A DNA stretch of 64,000 bases from Pachyseris speciosa (GCA_016490735.1 JAEMWC010000238.1:760001-824000); one strand, 5' to 3'; numbered from the stretch's first letter, positions 19,586 to 30,641 are shown. Notes: generated by a model not told the origin, from the sequence alone. Translations and numbers: made by a program.

Positions 19586-19652
19586 GCCCCGTCCAGGAGT
19601 CGAACCCGGGTCTCTGCCACAACACAGCGTCTTACCGGTAGACCAACGAAGC
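19586..19652 (-). tRNA. tRNA-His-like gene (GTG), short anticodon arm
   Basis: On the minus strand the acceptor stem GCTTCGT/ACGGGGC pairs fully (two G-U). The D stem is GTCT/AGAC and the T stem CCGGG/CCTGG holds TTCGACT. The A box TGGTCTACCGG and B box GGTTCGACTCC are intact, and a long T run follows the 3' end as pol III terminator. The anticodon arm and variable loop are about four bases short and contain GTG (His). The stem is imperfect, so this is probably a degenerate tRNA-His or a tRNA-like RNA. It lies between the convergent late block and PolB. Confidence 0.65.
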
Positions 19653-19800
19653 AAACATAACAAATGATCCTATTCAGAGAATAATTTCATTTATATTTAA
19701 TGTTTTCTTTTTATAGGGAACGATTTTCAAGGAAATCAATCCTTTTTCTAGAAGCTACATGAAGTTAAAAGTCTATTTTCATATTTACTGTTAAAGAATC
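19653..19800. other. Short AT-rich gap between convergent genes
   Basis: AT-rich sequence between the tRNA-like gene and the PolB stop. Nothing further recognised. Confidence 0.4.
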
Positions 19801-22800
19801 TTAAAGTTGAGCTAAAAGTTCAATGTTTGTTTGATCCTCTGAATTCAATCTTGCGTAACCGTAAGGAAATGTTTGATAAGTTTCCCAATCCACCACTCTC
19901 TTGTCAAACACGAGACGATATTGTTTTGAGTGAAGCGTCTTTTCGCTCGCATTCCTAACGATCTTGTGGGGGTTGTGGGTTTGAATTGTACGCGGTTGTT
20001 CCATTGGCTGCGTTAACTCATCAAACACTAGTTCACGAATACTGTCAAAGTTCAAAACGGTATCGTTCCTCGTGTTATGGGAAAACCCTCTGACTTTTTT
20101 AACTTACTTCCCAGAGTGTGTCCTGTAGGCATAATTCTTGGGACCACCAGTCACGAATTGCGTGATATAATCCCCCTCTGAAAGCTCGTTGGTGAATTGT
20201 CCTAAATAATTTTCTCGCTCTAGAGGGTGATGTTGTTTTGATTCTGAGCAAGAATAAATCACGGAATCAGTATCCATGTATACAATACGACGTTGCAGAG
20301 GTTTCAACGCTTCGCGATAGAGTTTTAATCTCGCCCAACAGGTAGTAAAACATGCCACAAAAATGTTCGTGTTGGTTTGACAGGGAACAGTTTCGTTTTT
20401 GTGAGAAAAATAAACGTCAATCATTTGCTCCCCTGCAAATTCAATCCTGTGAATGTCTAATGCTTCGTCTAGGAAAATGTTAAAGAACTCTTGTGGTGTT
20501 TTGCAAGTTTCCACCTGTGTTTTATTATTCTGTTGTCCGAACTTGCCCCAAAAAGAATTCAACATAACTTTGGCTAACGCACGCAAACCGGGGTTTTTGT
20601 CAATGTTAGCGGCTGTCAACAGAATCCCCTCGTTTTCCAGATAGTCTGCAATGTATTGCGCCCTCTTTTCCGGATCATTTTTACAATTTTCTGGCCAACC
20701 GGATGCTTCTTGTTTAATCTTGAGAAAAGTGTCAACATATTCTTTAAACAGATCAAACGACGTCTCTTCGAAGTGCCATCTTTCATAGATATGGAGAATC
20801 TGATACCCTTCGCTAACCGCTTGCTGTAATTCAGGTGTGCACCACGAACCAATGAGCGCTCTCTCTTCGTCGCTATGGTGACAATAGAAAGACCTGTCAT
20901 GAAAGGGTTTTGCCATCTCATCTTTCACGCAGATTTTGCAAAGAGGAAAAGTTAATTTCCCTCCTTCCTTGTGTGGTAGGACTGGAAAATAGAGTCCGAA
21001 GGGCGGAAGAATCTTCACCTTCATTAACCCGAAGCTATTCTGAAGGAGTTCATGTCTTTCCTCTTGTGTTTCTCATGGCGGGTTGACTGTGATTTCAGGA
21101 TGACCGCAACAATATTGGCTCCGTTTGTTGGTGGCAGGATAAAGCGATGTAAAATCGTCATATTCGATCTTTTCATCGCCTGTTATTTCTCGTAAGAGCT
21201 GAATTGCTTCCGTTCTCCCCCCATGAAACGCTTCTCTTGGATCTAACTGTGTCACTAGTTCCAAATTGTCAACAAATGCTTTCACTTCAGGCTCGGTTTT
21301 CTTCCGCTTTTCCCATTCACACTGCCAACATTCAACCACTGTATAACCCGCAGCACGTAAAGTCTGTGTTCTTAATTCAGTCCGTTCCCTAACTTCATGG
21401 GGTGATGCTAAATTCAACTTTGTGAATCGCATGGTACGATTTTTAAAACAAGTCGTACATCCGTGCCAAAAGCAGCCGTGAAATTCGTAAACAGTGCGCG
21501 TACTGGGGTCAAATCCATCGACGCGGAAATGATGCTGACCAATACGAATTTCATGTTCGTTACCATTACCAGCGTGGCGTAAAACCGAATTCGTCGATCC
21601 GCGTTCTGTCATTAGGTTACGATCGACAAAATTCAACCATTCCATGGCGACGCGGGACTGGTTTCGTAGATTTCCACCCCAGCCAAAGGTTGGTTCTACT
21701 GCGATCTGTTCTTTCGGCATCCATTTGCTCCTATAAGCCATATTACAGGCAGAGGCAATGGTTAGACATTTCTCGAGCGGATTAAATCCACAGAACTTCT
21801 CAAAGTCATTGTTAAACTTTAGGCATTCTTGCTTAAGCAAACGAACATCCGATTGGCAGTAAGCTAGTAATTCCTCCTGGAAATCAAACTCGTAACCTAC
21901 TCTCACTTTCTCATCATACCATTTAGTAAACTCCTTCTTTCTTTCTTCCCGTCAGGATCATAAGCATCTCGCGGAGGCATGGGACCGACATACTGTTGAT
22001 TCTCCTTGGTATTGAAAAAATGAGGAAAAAATCCCTTTTTCATTTCCACCAGACCAAATGTTTTTGGAAAACTAGCCAATGCCATTGGGAAGAAACTGAG
22101 AGAGTCGATGAACTTGATCTTATCACCAGGAAGGTAGATAGCTAGCAGTTTTGCACCGTTCACAATCTTTTGCGGTTGAATCGCTTGTTTGTACATTTCT
22201 TCAACTAAAAAATATCCGTCATAACCTTGAAGGTTGTAGGCTATGACGACCCAGTTACGGTTTGTAACAACATACCGATCGACTAAATGTAACACCCACT
22301 TTAAAAAGTCAGCGAAACGTGAATTCTTTATCGGTAAACGATGTCTCAGCGCATAACAAATTAGCAATGTGTTGTCCACTCTCTTGCCTCGCTTCAATGT
22401 CAAAGAAAATGAAACCGGTGTTTGCGTTCCTAGGCAATCGCGGGTGTGTCAAGTTAGGATCGTTTAATGCATCTTCTGCCTCCTCTTGTTGAATTGTTAC
22501 CCACTTTTTTTTGATCGGTTTTTTCTCTTCTTCTTTTTCTATGGGTTGAAGAAAGCATTGGTGAGATTGAAGATTGACCACTTCTTTGCAGGAAGGACAT
22601 TTTTGCTTATCACATTGATGCTCACGAACTTCTTTTTGTCCAAATAACGTTCGCCCACAATCCTCACATTCCCGAAATGCAGAGCAAACCGAGTTTTCAT
22701 TGGATTCGATCCGTTTCCCACTATCCGTTAAGGTAGCGTGATTGATCAAACATGTCTCGCCAAAGAAACATCGTCCACATCTCTCGCACAAAACGCTGGG

Positions 22801-24003
22801 TGCATGATGAGAATTTCGTTTAAAGTCATCGCATTGCGATTGATGACAGCAAAAGCATTTCTCTCCCTTACAGCGATGGTGTTTAAAGTCCTCGGTTTTG
22901 AATGCCTTTTTACATTTGAAACAATAATAGCTGTAAGCCAAATACCCATGTAACGAACTAACAACGTCATAATGTTTCGCGTGTAGTAGGAGTATTAACT
23001 TTTTTTCACGTTCATCTCCTGAAAAAATGATGCTGTTAGCGTGTTCTGCGGACACCACTACTGTTTGATAGTCAGGTAGCGCATTCTGGAACAGCTGAAT
23101 TTCTTCCAACCCACACTCTCCGATTGGAACACCTGCTAATTCATGCAGCTCAATAGCTTTCTCCTCTTGAAGGTAACCACCTTTCCTAATGCTCTCGAAA
23201 TGTAACGAGGATTCACGGCTATCATTTTTGTGCTGTCTTGCTAAGGATACAACCAGAGCTCTTGCACAACATAAATCATCCCTGTTGTTAATCGTAAGGA
23301 CTGATTTTTTTCGCTTTAACAAACTTACATAATCAAGTGTTCCCAGTTTTCGCTTTCCAGCACCGCGAGGTAATCTAATGTGCGTAACATCTAACGTGAA
23401 GCTGTCATCAAGGCCGAATTCTTCATTGGAATTGAGGATGGCTGCTAAATGATCTAGCAGATTTGAGGCAGGTAAATTGTTTTGTCGCCAATCGCGAACG
23501 GTGACTTTATGACTAGTGTAATTGTGATGCAGACGGTTTGATCCTAAATATATTTGGAGATAATCTTCTGGCTGCATCTGACGAGCATGTTGTTGAATAA
23601 GTTCACCCATAGACGAAGCTAATTCACGACGGAATTCTGCCTGTGTAATATTCTCATCTGCTTGCCAGTGGAGTCGAAAGGTATCTCTCCTTACACCGAA
23701 TTTCTCATTCGTCCGCTGTCTGAAGGGGTGAAGAGAAAGTTTGAGTTTACCCCCCGCTTGTAAAGTAAACTGTTCTTCTGGGATAGTTGCTAATACTTCA
23801 TCCGTTTCTCCATCATCAGAGAAATAATTCTCCGTTTCTTCTTCTTCTTCTTCCTCAAAAGGCATCTCAAGATCATCCATGATTTTTAGATAACTGATTG
23901 TTTTTCTCCCATAGCTTTCAGCTTTAAATAGTGTTTCTTTATTAAATTCCCCCCAATCACCTCTCTCTTTTTCAATAACTGTTTGCTGACTTCCTTTACA
24001 CAA
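19801..24003 (-). pseudogene. Protein-primed family B DNA polymerase (Polinton PolB), broken
   Basis: About 1,400 codons. The frame runs from 24003, switches at about 22310-22400, switches back near 21905, and has in-frame stops at 21073-21075 (TGA) and 20104-20106 (TAA). The N-terminal region has many Cys/His fingers (YYCFKC, CFCCHQSQC, CERCGRCF, CEDCGRTLF). Exonuclease motifs are exo I FFDIEA (~22410), exo II YNLQGYDGYF (~22220) and exo III YCQSDV (~21850). A EFHGCFWHGC segment, typical of this family, lies between them and the polymerase. Polymerase motif A is DDFTSLYP (~21150), B is KVMLNSFWGKFG (~20555) and C is YMDTDSVIY (~20270). It replicates linear element DNA from a terminal protein. 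The protein as encoded would be non-functional. Confidence 0.92.
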
Positions 24004-24101
24004 GAAAACAACGGATGACTTGCTTTAAATATCAATTCAGTATTTATTAAAACATCAAATTACAACAGTTTCAAAAATGACAACGTGTGTAGTGGAGAAT
24101 G

Positions 24102-24593
24102 TTAACAAATTTTATTCAAAAGCTGATCAACTTCCTCTAACAATTCAATATCATATTCGTTCGCATTGTCATCTAGCATCTGTCGCTGAAAACTAAGAGC
24201 ATCACTTTCAAAGCGGTCGTTCTGAATGGCTAAACGTTCTTCTCTCTCATTTCGCGTACAATTCACAAGGAAAGAGTCAATGTCATGTCTGCAGTTTTCT
24301 TCCCCCTCTCGCTCAATTTCTGCTGACATCCTCTCTAATTGCTCTGTCACAGCATCGTCAGTTTCATTCGTGTTCACTTCTTGTTGATTTTCTCCGGCGT
24401 TAATTTCCTGCATCAACTCATTTAATTCTTGTTGGAAACGGTTTTCTTCCTCCTCCTTTAAGCGTTTCATTTCTTCCCTCTTCAGTTTCCTACGTCTAGC
24501 ATTCTTTTGTAACATCTGTTGATATTTTTCAGGGTGACTTCTTCGATAATTCCTGGTATATTCGCGTCGTTTTCCTGTATCTGTGTAAGGCAT
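24102..24593 (-). CDS. Basic/acidic coiled-coil protein, unknown
   Basis: 163 residues, intact, about 100 bases upstream of PolB on the same strand. The N-terminus is basic with a Tyr/Arg pattern (TGKRREYTRNYRRSHPEKY, QKNARRRKLKREE). The rest is Glu-rich and probably coiled coil (EEENRFQQELNELMQEI). It could bind DNA through the N-terminal part. No family recognised with confidence; its position next to PolB suggests an early or replication role. Confidence 0.5.
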   Translation of the reverse strand: MPYTDTGKRREYTRNYRRSHPEKYQQMLQKNARRRKLKREEMKRLKEEEENRFQQELNELMQEINAGENQQEVNTNETDDAVTEQLERMSAEIEREGEENCRHDIDSFLVNCTRNEREERLAIQNDRFESDALSFQRQMLDDNANEYDIELLEEVDQLLNKIC

Positions 24594-24699
24594 TGCTATG
24601 TTTTTCTTCTCGTAGAGGATGAATTTTCACGAATAAACTCTTTGCGTTGTAACCCTTTTTAAACTTAAACAATACCAACGTAATGAGAATGGAAGAATA

Positions 24700-25100
24700 A
24701 ACAGTGGATGAGTTCCTTAGCATAATAACGGTGGATGTATTCTTTACATCACAGAGAGCGAATGAATTCCTTTGCATAATAAAAGTGGATGTATTCCTTG
24801 ACATAACAGAGAGAGAGAGTGGATGAATTCCATAGGATAATAACAGTGGATGTATTCCTTTACATAACAGAGAGCGAATGAATTCCGTTTGCATAATAAT
24901 GGTGGATCTATTCCTTTACATAACAGAGGGAGTGGATGAATTCCATAGGATAACAACAGTGGATGTATTCCTTTACATAACAGAGAGCGGATGAATTCCT
25001 TCGCATAGTAATAATGGATGTATTCCTTTTCATAACAGAGACAGTGGATGACTTCCTTAGCATACCAAAGAAACTGGATGTATTCCTTTGCATATCAATA
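24700..25100. repeat. Tandem ~36 bp repeats (GTGGATGAATTCC family)
   Basis: About ten units alternate between forms such as AGTGGATGTATTCCTTTACA and GAGTGGATGAATTCCTT, with TAACAGAGAG or CATAATAA spacers. Reverse complements of the same unit occur in the left terminal repeat and, degenerate, at 8555-8772; direct copies lie in the right terminal repeat. Apparent ORFs here are translations of the repeat. Confidence 0.8.
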
Positions 25101-25234
25101 TCTTTTTTTTTTTTTGGAAATCCGACAATAAAGCGCATGTAAAATTAAACCTTTTCGTTAGGTAGACATTCGCACAACCTTATGCTGACGTTTGCTCAAG
25201 TTATTTCTTAACTCTACAACTGCTTTGAAGAACA

Positions 25235-26386
25235 ATGGCTGACACCATGGGCGTGAACAAAAGAAAAACTGAAGAAGTGTGTAGCGAAGCCGTCCCTCCG
25301 AAACGCCGTTACGTGGAGTTTTATCAAGCGGAGAGCTTTTGGGATCTGCTGCCAGAAGAAATCAAACAGAAGATTTTGCGAGAGACAATGGAAATGGTAG
25401 CGAGAGAGAAAGCGGCGTTACACGAGGAGCTAAGGCGATTGCCGCGCTGTAAAGTGCATGGCTATGTAAGCATCGATTCATTATTATCCTTTATTGGAAA
25501 ATTCATTTATGTTGCCGACTTTGCGGTTGACGGAACATCGCGTATGAAAAAAAATTACCGACTACGGACAGTAACCCCAATTTTTTTTTGCAGGAGGCAA
25601 ATCTGATGTTTCCTGCTTTTGTTTGCTGTCGTCGTAGAATAATTAAATGGTGTTACCAAATTTGTGTAGTAGACTTTTACCGCCTAAAGAGTGGTAATGT
25701 TTTGGAGGAAGGCTGATGCTTTTTTATCAAAAGGCAATTATCGCATTCTGATGGGTTGTCTCTTTCCACGTAGAATTCTTTCTTGATGAATAAACACACT
25801 CGCTGTATTCACGAACACGAGGGAGGATTTGGTAAAGACAGGATGTGTGTTCATTGGCATATGGATGGGAGGACAGGAATTTAGACAAATTACAAAAAAG
25901 ACACCTTTGGAAACTATTACGCAGATTTTTATTAATATTTTTTTTATTTGAAGTCACTTAGTTTGTTTTTATCTTATTCAGTTCTTTGGACAGAAGGATT
26001 GTATATTTTCGTTCTTTTTTAACGAATGTTGCTTTTGTTGTCATTCGTACAAACATCAATGATTGTTAGCGCGGTGACACATTTAAAAAAAAAATTGTAA
26101 ATAAGGAATCATTTTCATTTCTTCCAGTTCATGCCTTAAGAAGCTGTATATTTGCTTTCCTCTTACGAAAATGTTGTTATTGTTGTCACGTAGTCCCCTA
26201 CCTCTCAAATCAAAATCTCCTTAAGCTTTTAACAAGAATGTAATTTTCCAATACTTCCTTTTCTTAGCCTTTGACGAAAAGAAAGTTTTGTTTCACACGA
26301 TTTATGAAAAACAAGGATTCTACAAGATTGCTGAGGAGTCATCGCCACTTTATACCAACAGTGGAGGACATGAAGATTATTTTTAA
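25235..26386 (+). CDS. Spliced F-box-like/Cys protein (three exons)
   Basis: Proposed exons are 25235-25465, 25594-25693 and 26268-26386, giving 149 residues. Donor GTAAGC follows exon 1 (phase 0). A T-rich tract and GCAG precede exon 2, donor GTAATG follows it (phase 1), and a pyrimidine tract with TTAG precedes exon 3. All phases agree and the stop at 26384 is followed by AATAAA after 29 bases. Exon 1 carries FWDLLPEEIKQKILRET, like the first helix of F-boxes (LPxExxxxIL), then CKVHGY. Exon 2 has a Cys/Trp cluster (CCRRR, KWCYQIC). The layout parallels the tandem genes at the left of Polinton 2. F-box proteins recruit substrates to SCF ubiquitin ligases; that role is inference from a short motif. 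Confidence 0.5.
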
Positions 26387-26415
26387 AGCAGTGTTGTATT
26401 AAGAAAAGAAGTGTG

Positions 26416-26421
26416 AATAAA
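26416..26421 (+). terminator. Poly(A) signal AATAAA
   Basis: AATAAA 29 bases after the stop of the spliced F-box-like gene. Confidence 0.5.
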
Positions 26422-26745
26422 CACGAAATGACATTATCCTGTAAGGGAAAACGTGCGTGTAATCTTTTGTATGACTTATTCCCGCGGTCGAAAAAGATTG
26501 AAACGTGACACGTTCACGTAAAAGTGGTGTTTTGTAATTTATCGCCAATTCAACCTAACGGTAAATGAAGTTTTGGCGGCGATCTAATTTGAACCATTGT
26601 GGTGATTTAATCGTGAATCGAATGATATATTGATGCCGACGATAATTAAAACAGTGCATTATTCAAGTTGGCTTTGAACTTTTAATTACATCAGTCAAAT
26701 CACAATCGCTGAGTCGAGCAGACTAGACGAGTAAACCATTCCAAG

Positions 26746-26835
26746 ATGAACTCTAACGTTTGCATCATTTGTTTGGACGAAATCAAACGGTTACGTAATG
26801 GATTTAACAGAGCTAGGCAATGCTACTATTCCTAA
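26746..26835 (+). pseudogene. RING-finger-like N-terminal fragment (29 codons)
   Basis: The short frame reads MNSNVCIICLDEIKRL before a stop. CIICLDE is the usual opening of RING fingers (C-x2-C-L-D/E-E). Downstream in the same frame, past two stops, is a KCGAD segment, suggesting a decayed finger. Too short to be sure. Confidence 0.25.
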
Positions 26836-27054
26836 TGGAAACGCGTGAGCTGAAAATGCGGAGCTGACTTCATTCTGACAAACGATCGGAGAGACAAGAC
26901 AAAACCGACGGTTTTAGCTCCCATAAAATCTCGCGAAAGTTCATAACCAGTTAAACATAACATTCGTTGGACTATCCTTGCTTGAAAGTTACATAGTTTT
27001 GCAAATTTTCACCTCAATCTTCATATTCTAGCTATGAATTTTCCGTTGTTTACG

Positions 27055-27340
27055 TTTATCAACAAATCCGTTTAAGTTTTATTCAGTGTTTCCGAGAAAC
27101 CTCTCGTTTTTTTTCCGAGAATCTTCACGAATTAAACGGTCAGCTTCGGGAAAACTTCGGTTACCTTTGGGGCTGGCTATGGGACAGCTTCGGGTTACTA
27201 TGGAAACAATAAAAAACAATGGTATATTATTTGTTTAAGTTTTATTCAGTGTTTCCGAGAAACCTCCCTTTTTTTCCCAGAATCTTCACGAATTACAGGG
27301 TCAGCTTTGGGACAGTTTAGGGGTAGCTATGGGATAGCTT
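27055..27340. repeat. Tandem duplication at the inner edge of the right terminal repeat
   Basis: A block of about 185 bases starting GTTTTATTCAGTGTTTCCGA (27076) recurs at about 27239, including the GAATCTTCACGAATTA element. The two copies differ by point changes. The left end has only one copy, so the duplication is specific to the right end. Confidence 0.65.
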
Positions 27341-27552
27341 CGGATCCCTATGGAAACAAATAATCAAAGGAATATTCATCTGACAGTTTGCTTCGGAAAG
27401 TTTCGGGACAAATTCCTTTACATAACAAAGAGAGTGGATGAATTCCTTCGCATATCAAAGACACTGGGTGAATTCCTTAACATAACATGCTTAACATTCT
27501 TTGTTTAAAGCAGGCGGCTCTTTTGATCCCTGAAGTGCCCCCCTATTCTTCT
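27262..27552. repeat. Right terminal inverted repeat of Polinton 1
   Basis: Inverted match to 6801-7100. The terminal bases are reverse complement of AGAAGAATAGGGGGGCACTT. The 6 bp beyond it (TTCTTT) matches the left flank TTCTTG except the last base. Confidence 0.9.
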
Positions 27553-27558
27553 TTCTTT

Positions 27559-27640
27559 ACATATTGTAAAGCGCTTTAGAATATTTTAATAGTTAAAGCG
27601 CTATATATTGAATGTAATAAATTATTATTAATATATATAT
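27559..27640 (+). mobile_element. 3' tail of the LINE interrupted by Polinton 1
   Basis: TGTAAAGCGCTTTAGAATATT, GTTAAAGCGCTATATA and a terminal AATAAATTATTATTAA stretch are typical of anthozoan LINE 3' ends. Together with 5842-6800 it would be one copy split by the Polinton. Confidence 0.6.
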
Positions 27641-28785
27641 TTAGCCAATTTGGCCCCCCGTGGATTTGCATCCTCCAGTCCAGATCTGCTTGTGGATCAG
27701 ATTTGGACTCCCTAGTCCAGAACTGCTAGCAGATATGAATCCCATTTTACGGATTTGGACCCCCACCCCTCCTAAAAACAACCGTTCTATTGAGTAAGGT
27801 AGTAAAAATTCCTTTGCAAATTGAGTTTGGAGACGTTTAAAAAGCAAAATAAAAATATTGAGGTGGGTATTTTTAAAATAATCTTTAATACTTTGTGTAA
27901 AAAAGAACCTGCTACGCTAGTTTGCATCTATAAATTTTTAAAACAAAACATTTCTTAACAACTTAGAGCAATACCTAAGGACAGGTCTGTTTCCCCGTTC
28001 AACGGTAGGCTACTTAGCTATGGTTTAGAAGTTGGTGGAGAAGCCTGGTGATTGCTCCTTTGAATCAGTATTACATCAGATATATAGTGATTCAGATCAT
28101 CACTTCATAATGAATGCAATTTCAATTATCCACAGCCACCAATGAGACAGTCGGAAATCAGAAATTGTGTATCCTCTGGATATATGTATGCCTCAAAAAA
28201 ATTATGAAAGATAGATACATAGAAATCAACAAAAATATTTAGATGATATGAATTAAGACCACCATATTTCTTTTGATCAGTTACTTCTTGACCTTACCAT
28301 CACAAAAAAACTGCTTGCTAACATTAATCTCGTCAATCAATTCACCTACAGTGTTTTCAAAAAGAAATCCAGCTGCTCTTCTAGCCGGCCAAGTGCAAGA
28401 CCAAGCAATTCAACTTGATAATAGAATATTGGGCATTTGTTTGATACCACTATCAAGATACTTAACAATGTAGTATGAGGATTTAAGGTAATTATTCATC
28501 AAAGCAAAAGTGCTGGAAATCTGTGTCAGCCATCTTAACTTGATTTTCTATTTTGCATGGAAGGTAAGGACTAGTTTCACATTTCTCCGTGTACATTTGA
28601 AATTGCACAACAGACTACATCAAACATCAGAAATACCATTAAACATTAATGCCAAATGTCATCCAAACATCCCACAAGATTGGTGTGACCGGCTACTAAT
28701 AAAATTAATTGTAAGACTGTATGCAGGAGAAGGATGTCCAAAGGATGTGTACATTGATGAGAAACAGCTTACTTTAAATTTAATT
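27641..28785. other. No gene seen
   Basis: AT-rich sequence with a short run of alternating GATTTGGACTCC-type repeats at 27690-27770. The open frames (for example 28510-28800) have no recognised domain and are probably chance or old transposon remnants. Confidence 0.45.
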
Positions 28786-29089
28786 TTAAAGTGCCTATGA
28801 AGTTAAAAATTTTTGGCACCAATTAACAGGTCTAAATGTCCTTTTTCAAGAATGGCAGATGAAATTTTACGTAAAGAAAATAAAATCGGATTTTTTACTG
28901 TCCAAATTGCCTCAAAAAGCTAAAATGGTGTCTTTGGAGACTGGTGACGAGTTTCGCGTTGATGACGTAGTTGGTGGTTCTAAAGAGTTGTTTACACTTC
29001 ATGTCTCTTGCGGTTCAGTGAGCTGCGCAACTTCGGTCGAGATTTTTTTGAGATTATAGTTGCTAGTCGTTCGTTGGAAAGTGGCAACC

Positions 29090-29383
29090 ATGTCCGAAAG
29101 TGACAATATTTTGTCTTCTGTGGACTCGAATACGTCTAATTCCAGCGGAGAAGAATCAGAAAGCGAAACACCGGATGAAATGGAAGTGGTTGGCACGCCG
29201 GAGAGCCACTTGCCCATACAAGCGATGAAGAAGAAGATACAGAAGCGGATGAAGATGGCCTATCTGCACCAGGTCTGCAAAGCAGATTCGAAGGACGGCT
29301 TAACTGCAGAATACCCTGCCACTCGAATAATTTTCCACGCAGCCGGCTACGCGGCTACGCACTGCAGACTTTTGCGTGGCTGA
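29090..29383 (+). CDS. Acidic N-terminal ORF in the Kolobok-like element
   Basis: 97 residues starting MSESDNILSSVDSNTSNSSG, with Ser/Glu-rich acidic sequence and a short basic patch (KKKIQKRMK). It may be a first exon of the element's protein. No domain recognised and no clear downstream exon. Confidence 0.3.
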   Translation: MSESDNILSSVDSNTSNSSGEESESETPDEMEVVGTPESHLPIQAMKKKIQKRMKMAYLHQVCKADSKDGLTAEYPATRIIFHAAGYAATHCRLLRG

Positions 29384-30347
29384 CTCCGCGGCTACGAGGT
29401 ACGCAACATCAAAATGAATTCACAATAGGCATGATTCGACATGAAAACACATTCGCAAGATCTGTAATATTCTTCGTTCTTTAAGCCATTAAACCGAAAC
29501 AAACGTCGAAATGAGTAAATATACTCGAAAGTAATTAAAACATCAAAATGAATTCTCAAGAATTGATAGGGTGACGAATTCAACATAAAAACACGCGCTA
29601 CATGGATAATGTTCTTCGTTCTTTAAGCCAATAAACCGAATTCACAATATTGATAACGTGATTCCATGTGAAAGAACGCGCTACATGTGTAACATTTTTC
29701 GTTCTTTATAAAGCCAATGAACCGAATTCACAATTGATAGCGTGATTCGACATGAACATAATATTTTCTCTCTCCATAATCTTATTTTTGCTCACGGTTT
29801 TGTTACATGTGTGTATATATGTTTGTATCTGCTTGTGTACCGACCTAAATTAGTATGATCAGTTTTGTTAAACTGGCTGCCTGCCCTTTTTAACTTTATG
29901 GTTATTTCAGGTAGCCAGTCCTATCTTTTTCTTTTTATTTAAACGATTGTATGTCTGTAATGTCACTAAATGGGGAAAATAAAGCATGTTGTTGAACACG
30001 CGCTACAAATTAAACCGAAAGCGCTTGTTTGCGCAAACAAATTCACAAATCATAGCCCCCTATAACATTTGCTTTAAGTCGACGTAATATTTGCAAACGA
30101 TGGCTGTTCTCACCTTCAGTTACTACAAATTCACAGTTCAGTTTCGAAATATATTGTAAAATGCAAAAATACACGATGAAAACTCATCATCGTCGTGTCA
30201 AAATGAAAACATCCTAAGTCAGAACAACCAAATAACTAGCTCTCCTTTATTCTGTTTCCAAACCAAGAACGCCTGGACTGCTCCAAACAACGAAGGCACG
30301 AAGCTAACATAAAAATATCTGTCATTTGCGGTCCTCAACATATCACC

Positions 30348-30641
30348 TCAACTCTTCAATTCAATGGTTTGACCATTGTTCGTCAGCACAAGGACAGGCT
30401 TGCGCTCAAAACAGCTTTCCTCGAAATCCAGTGTTCAAACACAAACAAGAGCTCTTGTTCGGGATGAAATCTTTTCGATGAAGGCAGACAAATCGAGTCC
30501 ATTTATTCTGCAAATTTTCTTCAGGGGAAAGTAATGCATTGGAATTCCCGGCGATCCAGTCTTGTTGCCACAATTTGCAAGATTTGGTTCACCGGCAGAG
30601 CAATACTTAATGCAACCTTTCTTTCTTCCCTTCTCCGCCAT
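30348..30641 (-). pseudogene. THAP zinc finger domain, frameshifted
   Basis: From ATG at 30641: MAEKGRKKGCIKYCSAG, a later Cys, then MHYFP. The frame shifts by one base at about 30533; the next frame supplies NKWTRFV. A further change precedes FEESCFERKP. C-x3-C, H-x-FP, W-x-RFV and a final CF are the THAP core. THAP domains are the DNA-binding heads of P-element and Kolobok transposases. This copy is broken. Confidence 0.6.

Larger units (their letters stand above)
6801..27552. mobile_element. Polinton/Maverick (adintovirus-like) element 1, 20.75 kb
   Basis: Both ends read inward as AGAAGAATAGGGGGGCACTT, and the inverted similarity continues for about 290 bp. The flanks are TTCTTG (6795-6800) and TTCTTT (27553-27558), a 6 bp target duplication with one mismatch. 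This is the expected size for integrase-mediated Polinton insertion. LINE 3' sequence lies on both sides, so the host locus was a LINE tail. Inside are all Polinton hallmark genes: protein-primed PolB, retroviral-type integrase, adenain-like protease, FtsK/HerA-type ATPase, major capsid and penton. It also carries PLA2, accessory genes and two tRNA-like genes. Single stops and frameshifts in several genes mark it as a recently decayed provirus-like copy. Confidence 0.93.

Noticed and set aside
24529..25138. Overlapping minus-strand ORFs rich in Ile/His/Pro/Leu
   Set aside because: They translate the 36 bp tandem repeat in different frames; no independent coding signal.
28510..28800. Possible host exon (96 codons)
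   Set aside because: No domain recognised, no clear splice sites, and it runs to the edge of a transposon.
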